Source: Flammeovirgaceae bacterium
GTDB lineage: Bacteria; Bacteroidota; Bacteroidia; Cytophagales; Cyclobacteriaceae
DNA: 57,222 nucleotides
Direction of reading: 5' to 3'
Assembly (NCBI GenBank): GCA_002691385.1
Contig: NZHT01000069.1
Location: forward strand, 13,944-71,165
Shown one piece after another: positions 1 through 9,278 of the stretch. Position 1 is the stretch's first letter, and each line of letters opens with the position of its first letter. The notes below the pieces were generated by a model, which saw only the letters and a program-made list of their open reading frames with translations, made no database searches and was not told the DNA's origin. The position numbers were made by a program, and so were the translations under genes.

Positions 1-619
1 AGTTGAGATGTTTTGTGCTGTTTGAATATGATATAAATGGGACCAGCACTCCTAAACTCTGACCATCATGCCATTTTTGTTGTAATATTTATAAAAAAAG
101 GGTTCTCCAAGCCAAAGACTTTAAAAGAACCCCTTACCAACCATAAATCTTCACAAGAATAATAATTTTTAAAACAAATAATGTAACACTTGTTACACAA
201 ACTAATAATAGAATCATTTTTTGTTTTTTGTTATTTTCTTAAGCCTCACTATTGTCTTAATCAAAGCATTGCCATTTCAATACTTTAAAACTGCAATATT
301 TATAGACTGAGAAGAAAAGGTTTCATATTAAGAGATATCTGATTTATTCGTTGAACTATATTGCGCCTTAAGCCATAATGGGAGTTTAATATTTTATCCT
401 ATTGTAAGAAGAGAAATAACTGTGCTCTTGGGTATTATGAACTCTTTAAAATAGAATTTTCAAAGTATTTTATTTCGCTGAGGCTACCATTATTAGCAAG
501 AGATACTGCTTGACAATATTTCTTCCTCACTTTCGTTTATGAAGCATATTAATTTGCAATTAATTTTTAACAAAATATAGATTTTTTTTGAGGTAATTTT
601 TTAGGCTTATGATTCTATA
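1..619. other. Intergenic/edge region without a convincing gene
   Basis: No ORF with a credible start and length is visible here. A short plus-strand frame stays open from the window edge to a TGA at 60-62 and could be the last codons of a gene lying outside the window, but an overlapping minus-strand frame is also open, so it is undecided. The only structured element is the stem-loop listed at 91-135. The rest is AT-rich, with scattered stops in all frames. Confidence 0.5.
91..135 (-). terminator. Candidate rho-independent terminator
   Basis: Bases 98-106 (AAGGGTTCT) pair with 126-135 (AGAACCCCTT, one extra C) around a loop of about 19 nt. Read on the minus strand, the stem is followed at once by a run of seven T. 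It would end minus-strand transcription coming from the decarboxylase gene, though it lies nearly 500 bases past that stop codon. Read on the plus strand there is no T-run. The long loop and the bulge lower confidence. Confidence 0.45.
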
Positions 620-2020
620 TTATTGAGCAACTTGTTGAATCAGCTCCCATAATTTTTCAACATGATACTTTTTAATATGGGTTTGACCGGTAACTACACG
701 AAGTACATATTGATCATTTACTTTAGTATGAGTAATATAGGCTTTACCAGAGGCATTGACAGTGGCTAAAATGTGAGCGTTAATGGCATTATTTTGTTCC
801 AAATCAGTATATTTGATACATCTGAACACGACCAAGCTCATGACTCTGTTCACGACCATTTCAAAATAAGGATGATTTATCACTTGTTGTTCAAGCCATG
901 CGGCAAGAGCAATATGTTCCTTGATTTTGATGCGGATGCCTGAAGTACCGTACTCTCGGATTACAAACCATAATTTTAATGCCCTGAACCTTCGTCCGAG
1001 CGGTATACCCCAATCTCTATAATCATTTACTTTCCCTCTTGTGCCTGTTTTTAGATATTCAGGCAGTATTTCAAAAGTTTGAATTAAGGCTTCTTTATCT
1101 TTTACAAAATAAGCCGTACAATCAAAATTGGTAAACATCCACTTGTGAGGATTAAAAAGATAAGTATCTGCCTTTTCTATTCCTTTTAGAAAATGCCTGT
1201 ATTTGGGAAGGACAAAGGCGGCTCCTGCATAAGCCGCATCTACATGATGCCAGATATTATATTTAACAGCAATATCAGCAATGGCATCTAGTGGATCCAT
1301 ACCTGTAGTACCCGTTGTACCTAGTGTAGTAATTATGCAGCAAGGAATTTTATTCGATGCTAAATCGGATTTGATTGCTTCTTCCAAAAAATGGGGCAAA
1401 AGCGCCATTTGATCATCTACGGGAATCTTCACCAAATTATCTAATCCAATACCCGCAATTTTAACTGACTTGTCTATCGAGCTATGGGTTTGAGCCGAAC
1501 AATAAACTCTTAATTTCTGATTTGAAAACCCTTGATTATTGATGTCAAATCGGGCGAATTTTTCTCTAGCCGTGAGTATAGATACTAGGGTACCTGTACT
1601 TGCAGTGTCTTGAATAACCCCATCCCAACTTTGGGGCAGCCCGGTCATGTTTATCAGCCATTTCATGACGCGCTCCTCTAGTTCTGCGGCGGCCGGAGAA
1701 GTCTCCCAAATCATGCATTGAGTACCTAGGGCAGCAGTAATTAATTCTGCTAATATGGAAGCATAACTTGCGTTTGCATTGAAATAGGCATGGAAATTAG
1801 GATGTTGCCAATGTGTGATTCCGGGAAATATTTTCTCTTCTACATCTGAAAGTAGTTGTTCAAAAGATTCTCCTTTTTCGGGAGCAAGCATGGGTAGGGT
1901 AGCAGCAATGTCACCTGGATTGACTTGTGATTTTACAGGATATTGTTCAATATTCTCTAGGTAATCAGCTACCCAATCGATTACTTGATGTCCATATTTT
2001 CGAAATTCTTCGGAATTCAT
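620..2020 (-). CDS. PLP-dependent group II decarboxylase (aromatic-L-amino-acid decarboxylase family)
   Basis: Predicted cytosolic pyridoxal-phosphate decarboxylase of the DDC/glutamate decarboxylase fold, 466 aa, the usual length. Seen in the sequence: the N-terminal HPNFHAYF segment (residues 73-80), the cofactor-stacking His in QTHSS (H179), the Asp that contacts the pyridine nitrogen in VDAAYAG (D261), and the Schiff-base lysine in NPHKW (K293). The family decarboxylates aromatic or related L-amino acids to amines; the substrate cannot be read from these motifs. The ATG overlaps the rsmG stop by 4 bases, so the two genes are probably cotranscribed, although their functions are unrelated. 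A possible terminator lies far downstream at 91-135. Family call firm, substrate unknown. Confidence 0.88.
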   Translation of the reverse strand: MNSEEFRKYGHQVIDWVADYLENIEQYPVKSQVNPGDIAATLPMLAPEKGESFEQLLSDVEEKIFPGITHWQHPNFHAYFNANASYASILAELITAALGTQCMIWETSPAAAELEERVMKWLINMTGLPQSWDGVIQDTASTGTLVSILTAREKFARFDINNQGFSNQKLRVYCSAQTHSSIDKSVKIAGIGLDNLVKIPVDDQMALLPHFLEEAIKSDLASNKIPCCIITTLGTTGTTGMDPLDAIADIAVKYNIWHHVDAAYAGAAFVLPKYRHFLKGIEKADTYLFNPHKWMFTNFDCTAYFVKDKEALIQTFEILPEYLKTGTRGKVNDYRDWGIPLGRRFRALKLWFVIREYGTSGIRIKIKEHIALAAWLEQQVINHPYFEMVVNRVMSLVVFRCIKYTDLEQNNAINAHILATVNASGKAYITHTKVNDQYVLRVVTGQTHIKKYHVEKLWELIQQVAQ

Positions 2021-2643
2021 AAGGGGATATAAATTATTTTTTTGGTCTCAAAAAATGGTTCTTCAAAATAATCCTTTATGCTTATTTCTTGATGTGGTTT
2101 ATCCAAGGTTTTCATCTCAAGCTTTAAATCACCACCTTTTAGGGCAATGATACCATTGATTTTTTTGGCTGATGTACTGATTTTTATTTTTTGATGTGCC
2201 CATTGCCAAATTTTTCTTGCAGGGGCAACAGCTCGACTGATAACAAAATCAAATTCACCCGTTACTTTTTCTACTCTTGTTGGTTCAGTACTGACATTTA
2301 CTAATCCCAATTCGTTACTAATTGCTTTTACTACTTTAATTTTTTTAGCCATGGAATCCACTAAATGAAAGTTAGACTCCGGAAATATCAATGCGAGTGG
2401 GATGCCTGGAAATCCACCTCCTGTACCGATATCAAGAATCCTTGTTTTTGGTTTGAATTGGATGAATTTAGCGATAGCTAAACTATGTAAAACATGCCTT
2501 ATATAGAGCTTTTCAATGTCTTTTCTGGAAATGATATTTATTTGATTGTTCCAAAATTCATATAAACTTTGTAGATGTATGAATTTTTTTTCCTGCGATT
2601 TATTTATTTCAGGAAAGTAATGTTTTATTAGGGAGGCATTCAA
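2017..2643 (-). CDS. rsmG: 16S rRNA (guanine-527 N7)-methyltransferase RsmG
   Basis: RsmG (GidB) methylates N7 of G527 in 16S rRNA using SAM. The 208-aa protein has the SAM-binding motif DIGTGGGFPGIP (about residues 71-82), the N-terminal NIISRKD and RHVLHSL segments typical of the family, and the SRAVAP motif near residue 136. Length is normal. The start is uncertain: the frame begins at TTG 2643, with no ATG available upstream or before the conserved KHYFP segment, so a TTG start is assumed. It is upstream of, and overlaps by 4 bases, the PLP decarboxylase gene. Confidence 0.9.
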   Translation of the reverse strand: MNASLIKHYFPEINKSQEKKFIHLQSLYEFWNNQINIISRKDIEKLYIRHVLHSLAIAKFIQFKPKTRILDIGTGGGFPGIPLALIFPESNFHLVDSMAKKIKVVKAISNELGLVNVSTEPTRVEKVTGEFDFVISRAVAPARKIWQWAHQKIKISTSAKKINGIIALKGGDLKLEMKTLDKPHQEISIKDYFEEPFFETKKIIYIPL

Positions 2644-2714
2644 ATCAATTTTTATTTTAGTATGACTTAATATTGAGAGCAGATAGATTTAATTAAGAAG
2701 TATTCTCGTATTAA

Positions 2715-2885
2715 ATGAATAAGCTTACAAATAAAAAGTATGATTTGAGCGAATATATGGCATATAATTATGACAAACAAACTGAGATTAATGCTCAAGT
2801 ATCAAGAATAGCTATATCATTTCTTTGCTATAACTTTGATAATTTGAAAAAAGAATTGCTTTTGAAGTATTGGTTGTATAGTTAG
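2715..2885 (+). CDS. Possible small ORF of 56 codons, unknown
   Basis: An ATG-initiated frame of 56 codons ends 20 bases before the glycosyltransferase start. It begins MNKLTNKKYDLSEY and has a mixed, not low-complexity, composition with a hydrophobic stretch near the middle (RIAISFLCYNF). No family is recognised. It could be a real leader gene of the glycosyltransferase, the remnant of a longer gene, or chance. Its position in an otherwise short intergenic space is the only support. Confidence 0.25.
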   Translation: MNKLTNKKYDLSEYMAYNYDKQTEINAQVSRIAISFLCYNFDNLKKELLLKYWLYS

Positions 2886-2905
2886 CCAAAATTATTTTTA
2901 AAAGT

Positions 2906-4063
2906 ATGGATATAAATAGGAAGAAAAATTCTCGTACAATAGCTTTTATGATTACTTCAATGGGATGGGGGGGGCTCGAGATGAATGTCTTGAAGATTGC
3001 TAAATCATTACGTCAATTGGGTTACAATATTACCCTTGCTACCCAAGAAAAATCCCCTATATTCATAAATAGTAAAAATTTATTTGATGAGGTCATCATC
3101 TTGCATAAGACAAGGAAATATTTTGAGTTTAGATTGGCATACGACATTAGTAAAGCTTTGAAAAATAAGGATATTCAAACGTTGCTGGTTTTTGATAATA
3201 AAGACTTAGATGTCCTCGCTTGGACCAAAAAAATATTCTTTAAGGAGCTGAAAGTAATTTATCAACAACAAATGCAAATTGGACCCAATAAGCAAGACTT
3301 TATTCATGATTTTCGCTTCAAGGCGATTAATTATTGGATTAGTCCACTTCAGTATTTAAAAAATGAGGTACTTGAAAAAACAAATTATTACTCTGAAAGG
3401 ATAAAAGTAATTCCTTTGTGTACTGAAATAGAAAAGTATGTGGATCGAAAGTATTCAAAACTAGAAGCCCGACAAGTATTGAATATTTTCCCCAAAGCAC
3501 CCCTTATTGGAATTATTGGTAGAATTACCCGAAAGAAAGGCCAACTTTTTTTACTAGAAGCTCTCATTGAATTAAAAAATAGAGGGATTGAAATGGAATT
3601 ACTCATTTTTGGATCAGCTACGGTTAATGATCATGTGTCCGAAAATTATTATGAACTTATGCTTAAGTTCGTAAAGAAGCATGAAATTGAAGGTATTGTT
3701 CATTTTGTAAAATATCAAGAAGATGTAACTGTCTTTTATAATGCCATTGATGTTTTTGCCTTGGCCTCTCACAGCGAGACCTTTGGGATGGTTACCATAG
3801 AGGCAATGTTATCAAAGTTGCCCATTATAGCTACAAAATCAGGGGGGACGAGTGAAATATTAGGTTATGGTAAATACGGATTACTATATGAATATGAAAA
3901 TCACGAAGATTTTTGTCAAAACATATTTTGGCTTCTCAATAATCATGTAACCATTGAGAAGATGAGCTATGATGCACAAAAAGTTGCGAGTGAAAGTTAT
4001 ACTCTTGAAAGGGAGGTTAAAGAAGTTGATAAATTATTAAATACGCTTATCCTTGAAGGATGA
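2906..4063 (+). CDS. Family 4 glycosyltransferase (GT-B fold)
   Basis: A 385-aa cytosolic or membrane-associated glycosyltransferase, likely acting in cell-surface polysaccharide or LPS synthesis. The N-terminal half has the MGWGGLEMNVL loop (residues 19-29) that fits the donor/acceptor cleft of GT4 enzymes. The C-terminal half carries IGIIGRITRKKG (201-212), which starts the second Rossmann domain, and the EX7E motif E291-E299 in ETFGMVTIE, followed by PIIAT.SGG..EIL. Length is typical. No other polysaccharide genes are adjacent, so the sugar and acceptor cannot be assigned. It starts with ATG 20 bases after a possible 56-codon ORF. Confidence 0.85.
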   Translation: MDINRKKNSRTIAFMITSMGWGGLEMNVLKIAKSLRQLGYNITLATQEKSPIFINSKNLFDEVIILHKTRKYFEFRLAYDISKALKNKDIQTLLVFDNKDLDVLAWTKKIFFKELKVIYQQQMQIGPNKQDFIHDFRFKAINYWISPLQYLKNEVLEKTNYYSERIKVIPLCTEIEKYVDRKYSKLEARQVLNIFPKAPLIGIIGRITRKKGQLFLLEALIELKNRGIEMELLIFGSATVNDHVSENYYELMLKFVKKHEIEGIVHFVKYQEDVTVFYNAIDVFALASHSETFGMVTIEAMLSKLPIIATKSGGTSEILGYGKYGLLYEYENHEDFCQNIFWLLNNHVTIEKMSYDAQKVASESYTLEREVKEVDKLLNTLILEG

Positions 4064-4334
4064 TCAACACAATAGATTAGGTTAATGAGATCTACCTGAC
4101 CTGTGAGATGAAACTCATAAATAAGAGTCTTTTTTTAAAACAGATAATTAACAGCTGCTGGTATATTTAATACTGATATTATAACATGACGCTGGTCATC
4201 TATTAAGATATTTTTCGCTCTTAGTTCGAAAACCATTCTATTATTATTTTCTAAGGTAAGTGGAAGAAATTCATCTTTGGAATTTTTTATTGAGGGATAA
4301 ATGATTTTATAGAATTTTCTTTAGATCAAAAGCG

Positions 4335-4342
4335 TATTTTTG
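4335..4342 (+). promoter_or_regulatory. -7 promoter box (TATTTTTG) of tgt
   Basis: TATTTTTG matches the Bacteroidota -7 consensus TAnnTTTG exactly. It ends 8 bases before the ATG at 4351. No good -33 TTTG is found about 19 bases upstream. If it is used, the tgt transcript would have a leader of only a few bases. Confidence 0.4.
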
Positions 4343-4350
4343 TGTTAGTT

Positions 4351-5481
4351 ATGAAATTTGATCTTTTAACTAAAGACAGGAAGAGTGATGCGAGAGCTGG
4401 CGTTTTAACGACTTCACATGGACATATAGAGACGCCCATTTTTATGCCCGTTGGTACAGCAGGAACGGTTAAATCAGTTCATCATCGTGAGCTTGAGACT
4501 GATATCAGAGCACAGATTATTTTGGGGAATGCCTACCATTTGTATTTGAGGCCGGGTATAGATATCATTCAAGGTGCGGGAGGGTTGCATAAATTTATAA
4601 GCTGGGAGCACCCCATTTTAACCGATAGCGGGGGTTATCAGGTATATTCTTTGGGCGCCAATCGAAAAATAAAAGAGACTGGAGTTCGATTTCAATCTCA
4701 TATCGATGGATCATGTCATGAATTTTCACCTGAATATGTTATCGATATCCAAAGGAAGATTGGTGCTGACATTGTCATGGCTTTTGATGAATGTACGCCA
4801 TATCCTTGTTCAAAAGAATACGCGCAAAATTCCATGCACATGACCCATAGATGGTTGAGAAGATGTGTCGATCGTTTTGATCAAACCGAATCGCTGTATG
4901 GATTTGATCAAACATTTTTTCCTATTGTGCAAGGAAGCATTTATCATGACCTCCGCGAGCAATCTGCGGAATTTATAGCTAAACAAAATCAAGAAGGTAA
5001 TGCCATTGGGGGGTTATCTGTTGGTGAGCCAAACGAATTGATGTACGAAAGTACAGCACTTGTATGTGGCATTTTGCCTAAAGATAAACCACGTTATTTG
5101 ATGGGGGTAGGCACCCCAGTTAACATTCTGGAATGCATAGCGTTAGGAGTAGACATGTTTGATTGTGTTATGCCCACAAGAAATGCGAGAAATGGGATGC
5201 TGTTTACTTCCGAGGGGATCATTAATATTCGGAATGAGAAATGGAAGAATGATTTTTCACCTATCGATATCAATTTAGGTGGATATCTTGATACCCTACA
5301 TTCCAAAGCTTATTTGAGACATTTGATCATTAGCAATGAGATTTTAGGTGCTCAAATATCAAGTATTCACAATCTTAGTTTTTATTTGTGGCTAGTTAAA
5401 TCCGCTCGAAAGCATATTATCCAAGGAGATTTTAGTTTATGGAAAAATAGGATGGTTCAAAAATTAGCTAATAGGTTGTAA
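4351..5481 (+). CDS. tgt: Queuine/preQ1 tRNA-ribosyltransferase TGT
   Basis: TGT exchanges guanine-34 for a queuine precursor in tRNA-Asp, Asn, His and Tyr. From ATG 4351 it is 376 aa; a GTG three codons upstream (4342) is less likely. Seen: catalytic acid D92 in TDSGGYQV, FDECTPYP (145-152), substrate loop GGLSVGEP (220-227), and nucleophile D271 in MFDCVMPTRNARNG. The C-terminal zinc site is altered. Where many bacterial TGTs have a CxCxxC cluster before SKAYLRHL, residues 303-318 here contain no cysteine, although the later His in SIHN (H340) remains. I recall this loss from other Bacteroidota TGTs. Together with the two downstream genes (7-base gap, then a 4-base overlap) it forms a likely operon. 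Confidence 0.93.
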   Translation: MKFDLLTKDRKSDARAGVLTTSHGHIETPIFMPVGTAGTVKSVHHRELETDIRAQIILGNAYHLYLRPGIDIIQGAGGLHKFISWEHPILTDSGGYQVYSLGANRKIKETGVRFQSHIDGSCHEFSPEYVIDIQRKIGADIVMAFDECTPYPCSKEYAQNSMHMTHRWLRRCVDRFDQTESLYGFDQTFFPIVQGSIYHDLREQSAEFIAKQNQEGNAIGGLSVGEPNELMYESTALVCGILPKDKPRYLMGVGTPVNILECIALGVDMFDCVMPTRNARNGMLFTSEGIINIRNEKWKNDFSPIDINLGGYLDTLHSKAYLRHLIISNEILGAQISSIHNLSFYLWLVKSARKHIIQGDFSLWKNRMVQKLANRL

Positions 5482-5488
5482 TCATTAC

Positions 5489-6565
5489 ATGAAAAAACTT
5501 GATGTCTATATTCTTAAGAAATTTTTAGGGGCTTTCATTTTTGTCATGTCTATTTTGATTTTCATCATTGTGATTATTGATTTTACGGAAAAGAATGACA
5601 ATTTTATTAAAAACGATGTTGCCAGCGATCAGATTTTACATTACTTCTTGACCTACATACCTTATATGGCCAGTTTTTTGACACCCATTATCGTGTTCAT
5701 AGCTACCGTATTTGTCACCTCTAAATTAGCTGCAAAAACAGAAATAGTTGCCATATTGGCAAGTGGAGTTAGTTTTAAAAGATTAATGTTGCCTTATTTC
5801 TTGGGTGCAGTACTGATTGGATTTGTAAGCTTTCTAGCTAATTCTTATCTTATTCCAGAGACTAATAAATTCAGGATTGCCTTTGAATTGCAATATGTGA
5901 AAAAGGCGTTTTATTTCAATGATCGAAACATTCATATTCGCGTGGCTCCTGACCTTTACATTTATATGGATCGATATAATAATCAAGGCAATGTTGGTTA
6001 TAACATTACCTTAGAGCAGATTGAAAATGGTATGTTGAATGAAAAGCTTTATGCTCGCACTATGAAATGGGATACGGCAGGGCAAAAATGGCGGTTGAAT
6101 AAATGGAATAGAAGGGTCTTTAATGAAACAGATGAGATGATTTACAGTGGAGATGCTATGGATACGATATTGAATGTATCACCTGTTGATTTTGAAAATC
6201 AAGAAAGACTGTGGGAGACTTTAACGATGAGCGAATTGAATGATCATATTGATCAACAGACCTTAAGAGGATCGGCTGATGTAGATATCTATAAAATTGA
6301 AAAATATATTAGATTCATGTCCCCATTTTCGGTGATTATCTTAACTTTTATTGGCATTATTGTTTCTTCAAAGAAATCGAGACAAGGAACAGGTGTGCAG
6401 ATTGCATTAGGATTTCTAATAGCCTTTTTATTTGTTATTGCTTTCATGCTTTCCAGAGCTTTAGCTGAGGCCAACACATTCAACAGTCCTATTTTAGCCG
6501 TGTGGATGCCCAATATAATTTTCGGTCTAGTAGGAGTGATTTTATATCGTACAGTTCCTAGATGA
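5489..6565 (+). CDS. LptF/LptG-family LPS export permease (YjgP/YjgQ)
   Basis: An inner-membrane subunit of the LptBFG transporter that extracts LPS and passes it to the periplasmic bridge. The 358-aa protein has the family layout: a short cytosolic start (MKKLDVYILKKF), three N-terminal membrane helices ending near residue 120, a periplasmic beta-jellyroll domain (about 125-270), and three C-terminal helices (about 275-355). The cytosolic segment LAAKTEIVAILASGVSFKRL (about 80-100) is the coupling helix that contacts the ATPase. It follows tgt by 7 bases, an arrangement that is common in Bacteroidota. Whether it is the F or the G subunit cannot be decided here. The LptA-like OstA gene is elsewhere in the window (14436-16061). 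Confidence 0.88.
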   Translation: MKKLDVYILKKFLGAFIFVMSILIFIIVIIDFTEKNDNFIKNDVASDQILHYFLTYIPYMASFLTPIIVFIATVFVTSKLAAKTEIVAILASGVSFKRLMLPYFLGAVLIGFVSFLANSYLIPETNKFRIAFELQYVKKAFYFNDRNIHIRVAPDLYIYMDRYNNQGNVGYNITLEQIENGMLNEKLYARTMKWDTAGQKWRLNKWNRRVFNETDEMIYSGDAMDTILNVSPVDFENQERLWETLTMSELNDHIDQQTLRGSADVDIYKIEKYIRFMSPFSVIILTFIGIIVSSKKSRQGTGVQIALGFLIAFLFVIAFMLSRALAEANTFNSPILAVWMPNIIFGLVGVILYRTVPR

Positions 6566-7473
6566 AGCAGCAAACCAAAGATATTTTATTTCTACATTTT
6601 ATCGTACTTATTTGGGGTTTTACAGCAGTTATTGGCTTATTAATTGACCTTACACCAGTTGAAATTGTCTTTTACCGTACGGGTATGGCGGCCTTTTTAT
6701 TAGTCATTATTCTTTTTTCATTGAAGCGATCCTTTGTGTTGAGTTCTCGTGGTTCTTTGTTGAAAACAAGTATTGTTGGCTTTTTATTAGCAGCCCATTG
6801 GGTACTTTTTTTCTTATCCGCAAAAATATCTACAGCAGCCGTTTGTTTGGTGGGTATGGCGACGACCTCTTTTTGGACTAGTATCATTGAGCCTCTTTTC
6901 TTTAAAAAGCAAATACAGGTGTTTGAAATTTTTTTGAGTTTATTGGCTGTAGTGGGAATTTTGATTGTATTCAATATGGAAATCGAGTATTTCTTAGGAC
7001 TTTTTTTTGCAATAGTGGCGGCCATTTTAGCAGCACTTTTTTCCATTATTAATGTGTTATTGGTAAAAAAAGAAGATCATTTTGTCATTACCTTTTATGA
7101 AATGGTATTTGCATGCATATTTACGGGTATAACTTTACCTTTCTATCTTGTTTATGTGAGTCATGAAATGTTTGAATGGCCAACTTTAGAAGAGGTTATC
7201 TGGCTTCTGATATTGGCTAGTGTTTGCACTGTGTTTGCAGTTTCCTATTCAGTCAAATTGATGAAGCGACTTTCTGCTTTTTTTGTAAATTTGACTATTA
7301 ACTTGGAGCCCATCTATGGAATTATTTTAGCATTGCTGGTTTTTGGTGATAGTGAAAAAATGAGTCTAGGTTTTTACTTGGGCACAGGTTTGATTTTGTG
7401 TTCTGTGTTGTTATATCCACTCCTAAATCGTAAAAGAAAAAGGAAAGCCTTAGAAACGGACATCCTAAGGTGA
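6562..7473 (+). CDS. EamA/DMT-superfamily transporter
   Basis: A 303-aa inner-membrane protein with about ten hydrophobic helices arranged as two EamA repeats (roughly residues 8-140 and 150-290), the pattern of drug/metabolite exporters. Each repeat starts with a short helix and contains a conserved Pro/Glu region (TPVEIVFYRT in the first, NLEPIYGIILALLVFGD in the second). Its ATG overlaps the permease stop by 4 bases, so it is translated from the same operon. Its 3' end overlaps the convergent ispE gene by 9 bases. The substrate is unknown; metabolites or amino acids are typical for the family. Confidence 0.85.
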   Translation: MKQQTKDILFLHFIVLIWGFTAVIGLLIDLTPVEIVFYRTGMAAFLLVIILFSLKRSFVLSSRGSLLKTSIVGFLLAAHWVLFFLSAKISTAAVCLVGMATTSFWTSIIEPLFFKKQIQVFEIFLSLLAVVGILIVFNMEIEYFLGLFFAIVAAILAALFSIINVLLVKKEDHFVITFYEMVFACIFTGITLPFYLVYVSHEMFEWPTLEEVIWLLILASVCTVFAVSYSVKLMKRLSAFFVNLTINLEPIYGIILALLVFGDSEKMSLGFYLGTGLILCSVLLYPLLNRKRKRKALETDILR

Positions 7474-8286
7474 CTTTGGGGGAAGTGCTAATGAACGAAG
7501 GATACATTCGTGTTTTTTAAAATCGGAAACTGCTACTGGTTTTTCAAATAGTCCATAAACGGCAGACCCCGAACCACTCATGGAAGCATAAAAAGCTCCT
7601 TTGTCGTATAGTTTTGATTTTATATCAGCTAAGGCTGGTGTATCATTAAACAAAGATTGCTCAAAGTCATTATGGAGCAGAGCATGCCATTTTTTCAAAT
7701 CCTTTAAGGATTCTCTTAATGAAGTTTTAGGTATTTTTGGTTGAATATTGGCGTAAGCATTTGAGGTGCTAATATGCATACCGGTAAATATTACAATAAT
7801 GTAATATTTTGATAAATTGAGTTCATAAAGTTTTAATTTTTCCCCTTTTTTGGAAGCAATAGCAGGTAAATTATCGATAAAAAAGGGGCAATCACTCCCC
7901 AATAAATTGGCATAATGTTTAAGACGTTCACTGGAGATATTTAATAAAAAAAGTTGATTAAGCATTTTGAGAGTAAATGCGGCATTTGATGATCCGCCAC
8001 CTAAGCCAGCACCCATGGGAATTATTTTATGTAAGTGTATTTTTATGGGTGGTATACTGTAATATTCTTTAATGAGCTCATAGGCCTTTACACAAAGGTT
8101 ATGCGTCGTTTTACCAGGGACAGTACGTCCCGTTTGAATAAAAGAAAATGATTTTGCAGGGATAATCTCTAGGATATCATGCCAAAGTATGGGGTACATA
8201 CAGGTTTCGAGATCATGAAAGCCATCTGCTCTTTTATTGAGAATATTCAGTCCAAGATTAATTTTCGAGTTAGGAAAGGTAATCAC
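7465..8286 (-). CDS. ispE: 4-diphosphocytidyl-2-C-methyl-D-erythritol kinase IspE
   Basis: A GHMP kinase that phosphorylates CDP-methylerythritol in the non-mevalonate isoprenoid pathway. The 273-aa protein has the N-terminal SKINLGLNIL (K8 is the conserved substrate lysine), the ATP-binding P90-A102 glycine-rich segment with GAGLGGGSSNAA, and the catalytic aspartate in GSDCPFF (D132). The start is GTG at 8286; the next residues ITFPNSKIN match the usual N-terminus, and no ATG is available nearby. It is the last gene of the minus-strand housekeeping run and is convergent with the EamA gene (9-base overlap). Confidence 0.92.
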   Translation of the reverse strand: MITFPNSKINLGLNILNKRADGFHDLETCMYPILWHDILEIIPAKSFSFIQTGRTVPGKTTHNLCVKAYELIKEYYSIPPIKIHLHKIIPMGAGLGGGSSNAAFTLKMLNQLFLLNISSERLKHYANLLGSDCPFFIDNLPAIASKKGEKLKLYELNLSKYYIIVIFTGMHISTSNAYANIQPKIPKTSLRESLKDLKKWHALLHNDFEQSLFNDTPALADIKSKLYDKGAFYASMSGSGSAVYGLFEKPVAVSDFKKHECILRSLALPPKSP

Positions 8287-8423
8287 GTAAATAAGTTAAT
8301 TAATGATTTAAAGATTGAAGAATAGGTAGTTTCGTCGATCAATGTAGACAAAACGAAAATAAATTGACACAAAAAACCAAATTTTCAATAAATATGGAGT
8401 AGAGGAGTTTTTTTAAGTCAATT

Positions 8424-9236
8424 TTATTTTTGTAGTGTTTCCACAATTTTATCAGTCATCCCTGATGATGAAAATCCTCCGTCATGCATGAGGTTTTGCA
8501 TAGTGACCATTTTGGTGAAGTCTGAGAATAATGAGATACAATAATCTGCGCATGCCTCGGCAGAGGCATTTCCTAAAGGGGACATTTTATCTGCGTAATC
8601 ATAAAAAATATCAAACCCCGGTACACCTGAACCTGCAGTGGTCCATGTTGGAGATTGAGAAATCGTGTTTACTCTTATCTTTTTACTTTGACCAAGTCTA
8701 TATCCATAACTCCTTGCGATTGATTCTAATACGGCTTTTGCTTGGGCCATATCGGAGTAATCTGGAAAAGTTCTTTGAGCCGCAATGTAGGACAAGGCCA
8801 AAATGGAGCCATATTCATTAAAAGCATCTAGTTTTTCACCTACTTGCATGACTTTATGGAAGGAAAGGGCTGATACATCAAGTGATTTTTGAAACCAATC
8901 ATAGTTTAAGTTGCCATATGATTTTTTCTTGCGAACATTGGGACTCATTCCGATCGAATGAAGAATGAAATCTAATTTTCCACCTAAGACTTCAGTAGAT
9001 TTATTGATTAGATTTTCTAGATCCTCCAAAGAAGTGGCGTCAGCTGGAATGATTACTGCACTACAGGATTTACCTAGTTTATTAATTTCACCCATGCGCA
9101 TGGCAATAGGAGCATTGCTTAAAGTGAATTGAGCACCTTCTTCATGCGCCTTGAGGGCAACTTTCCATGCAATTGAGCTTTCATCTAGGGCGCCAAAAAT
9201 AATTCCTCTTTTACCTTTCAATAAATTATAAGCCAT
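8424..9236 (-). CDS. fabI: NADH-dependent enoyl-ACP reductase FabI
   Basis: Catalyses the last reduction of each fatty-acid elongation cycle. It is a 270-aa short-chain dehydrogenase-like enzyme of the FabI branch. Seen: the altered nucleotide-binding start GIIFGALDESSIAW (residues 11-24), HSIGMSP, and the catalytic Y-x6-K pair in YSDMAQAK, preceded by the second tyrosine in SYIAAQ. A flexible substrate loop with SPTWTTAGSGV follows. Length matches FabI. A -7 box lies 19 bases upstream of the ATG (9256-9263, minus), so the gene may have its own promoter within the 42-base gap after recN. Confidence 0.94.
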   Translation of the reverse strand: MAYNLLKGKRGIIFGALDESSIAWKVALKAHEEGAQFTLSNAPIAMRMGEINKLGKSCSAVIIPADATSLEDLENLINKSTEVLGGKLDFILHSIGMSPNVRKKKSYGNLNYDWFQKSLDVSALSFHKVMQVGEKLDAFNEYGSILALSYIAAQRTFPDYSDMAQAKAVLESIARSYGYRLGQSKKIRVNTISQSPTWTTAGSGVPGFDIFYDYADKMSPLGNASAEACADYCISLFSDFTKMVTMQNLMHDGGFSSSGMTDKIVETLQK

Positions 9237-9255
9237 TTTTTTATTATTTAAGTTT

Positions 9256-9263
9256 CAAAAATA
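9256..9263 (-). promoter_or_regulatory. -7 promoter box (TATTTTTG) of fabI
   Basis: Read on the minus strand this is TATTTTTG, an exact TAnnTTTG match, 19 bases before the fabI ATG and just past the recN stop. No TTTG or TTG is seen at the proper distance upstream, so only the -7 half is supported. Confidence 0.35.
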
Positions 9264-9278
9264 ATGAAAACTATTTCT

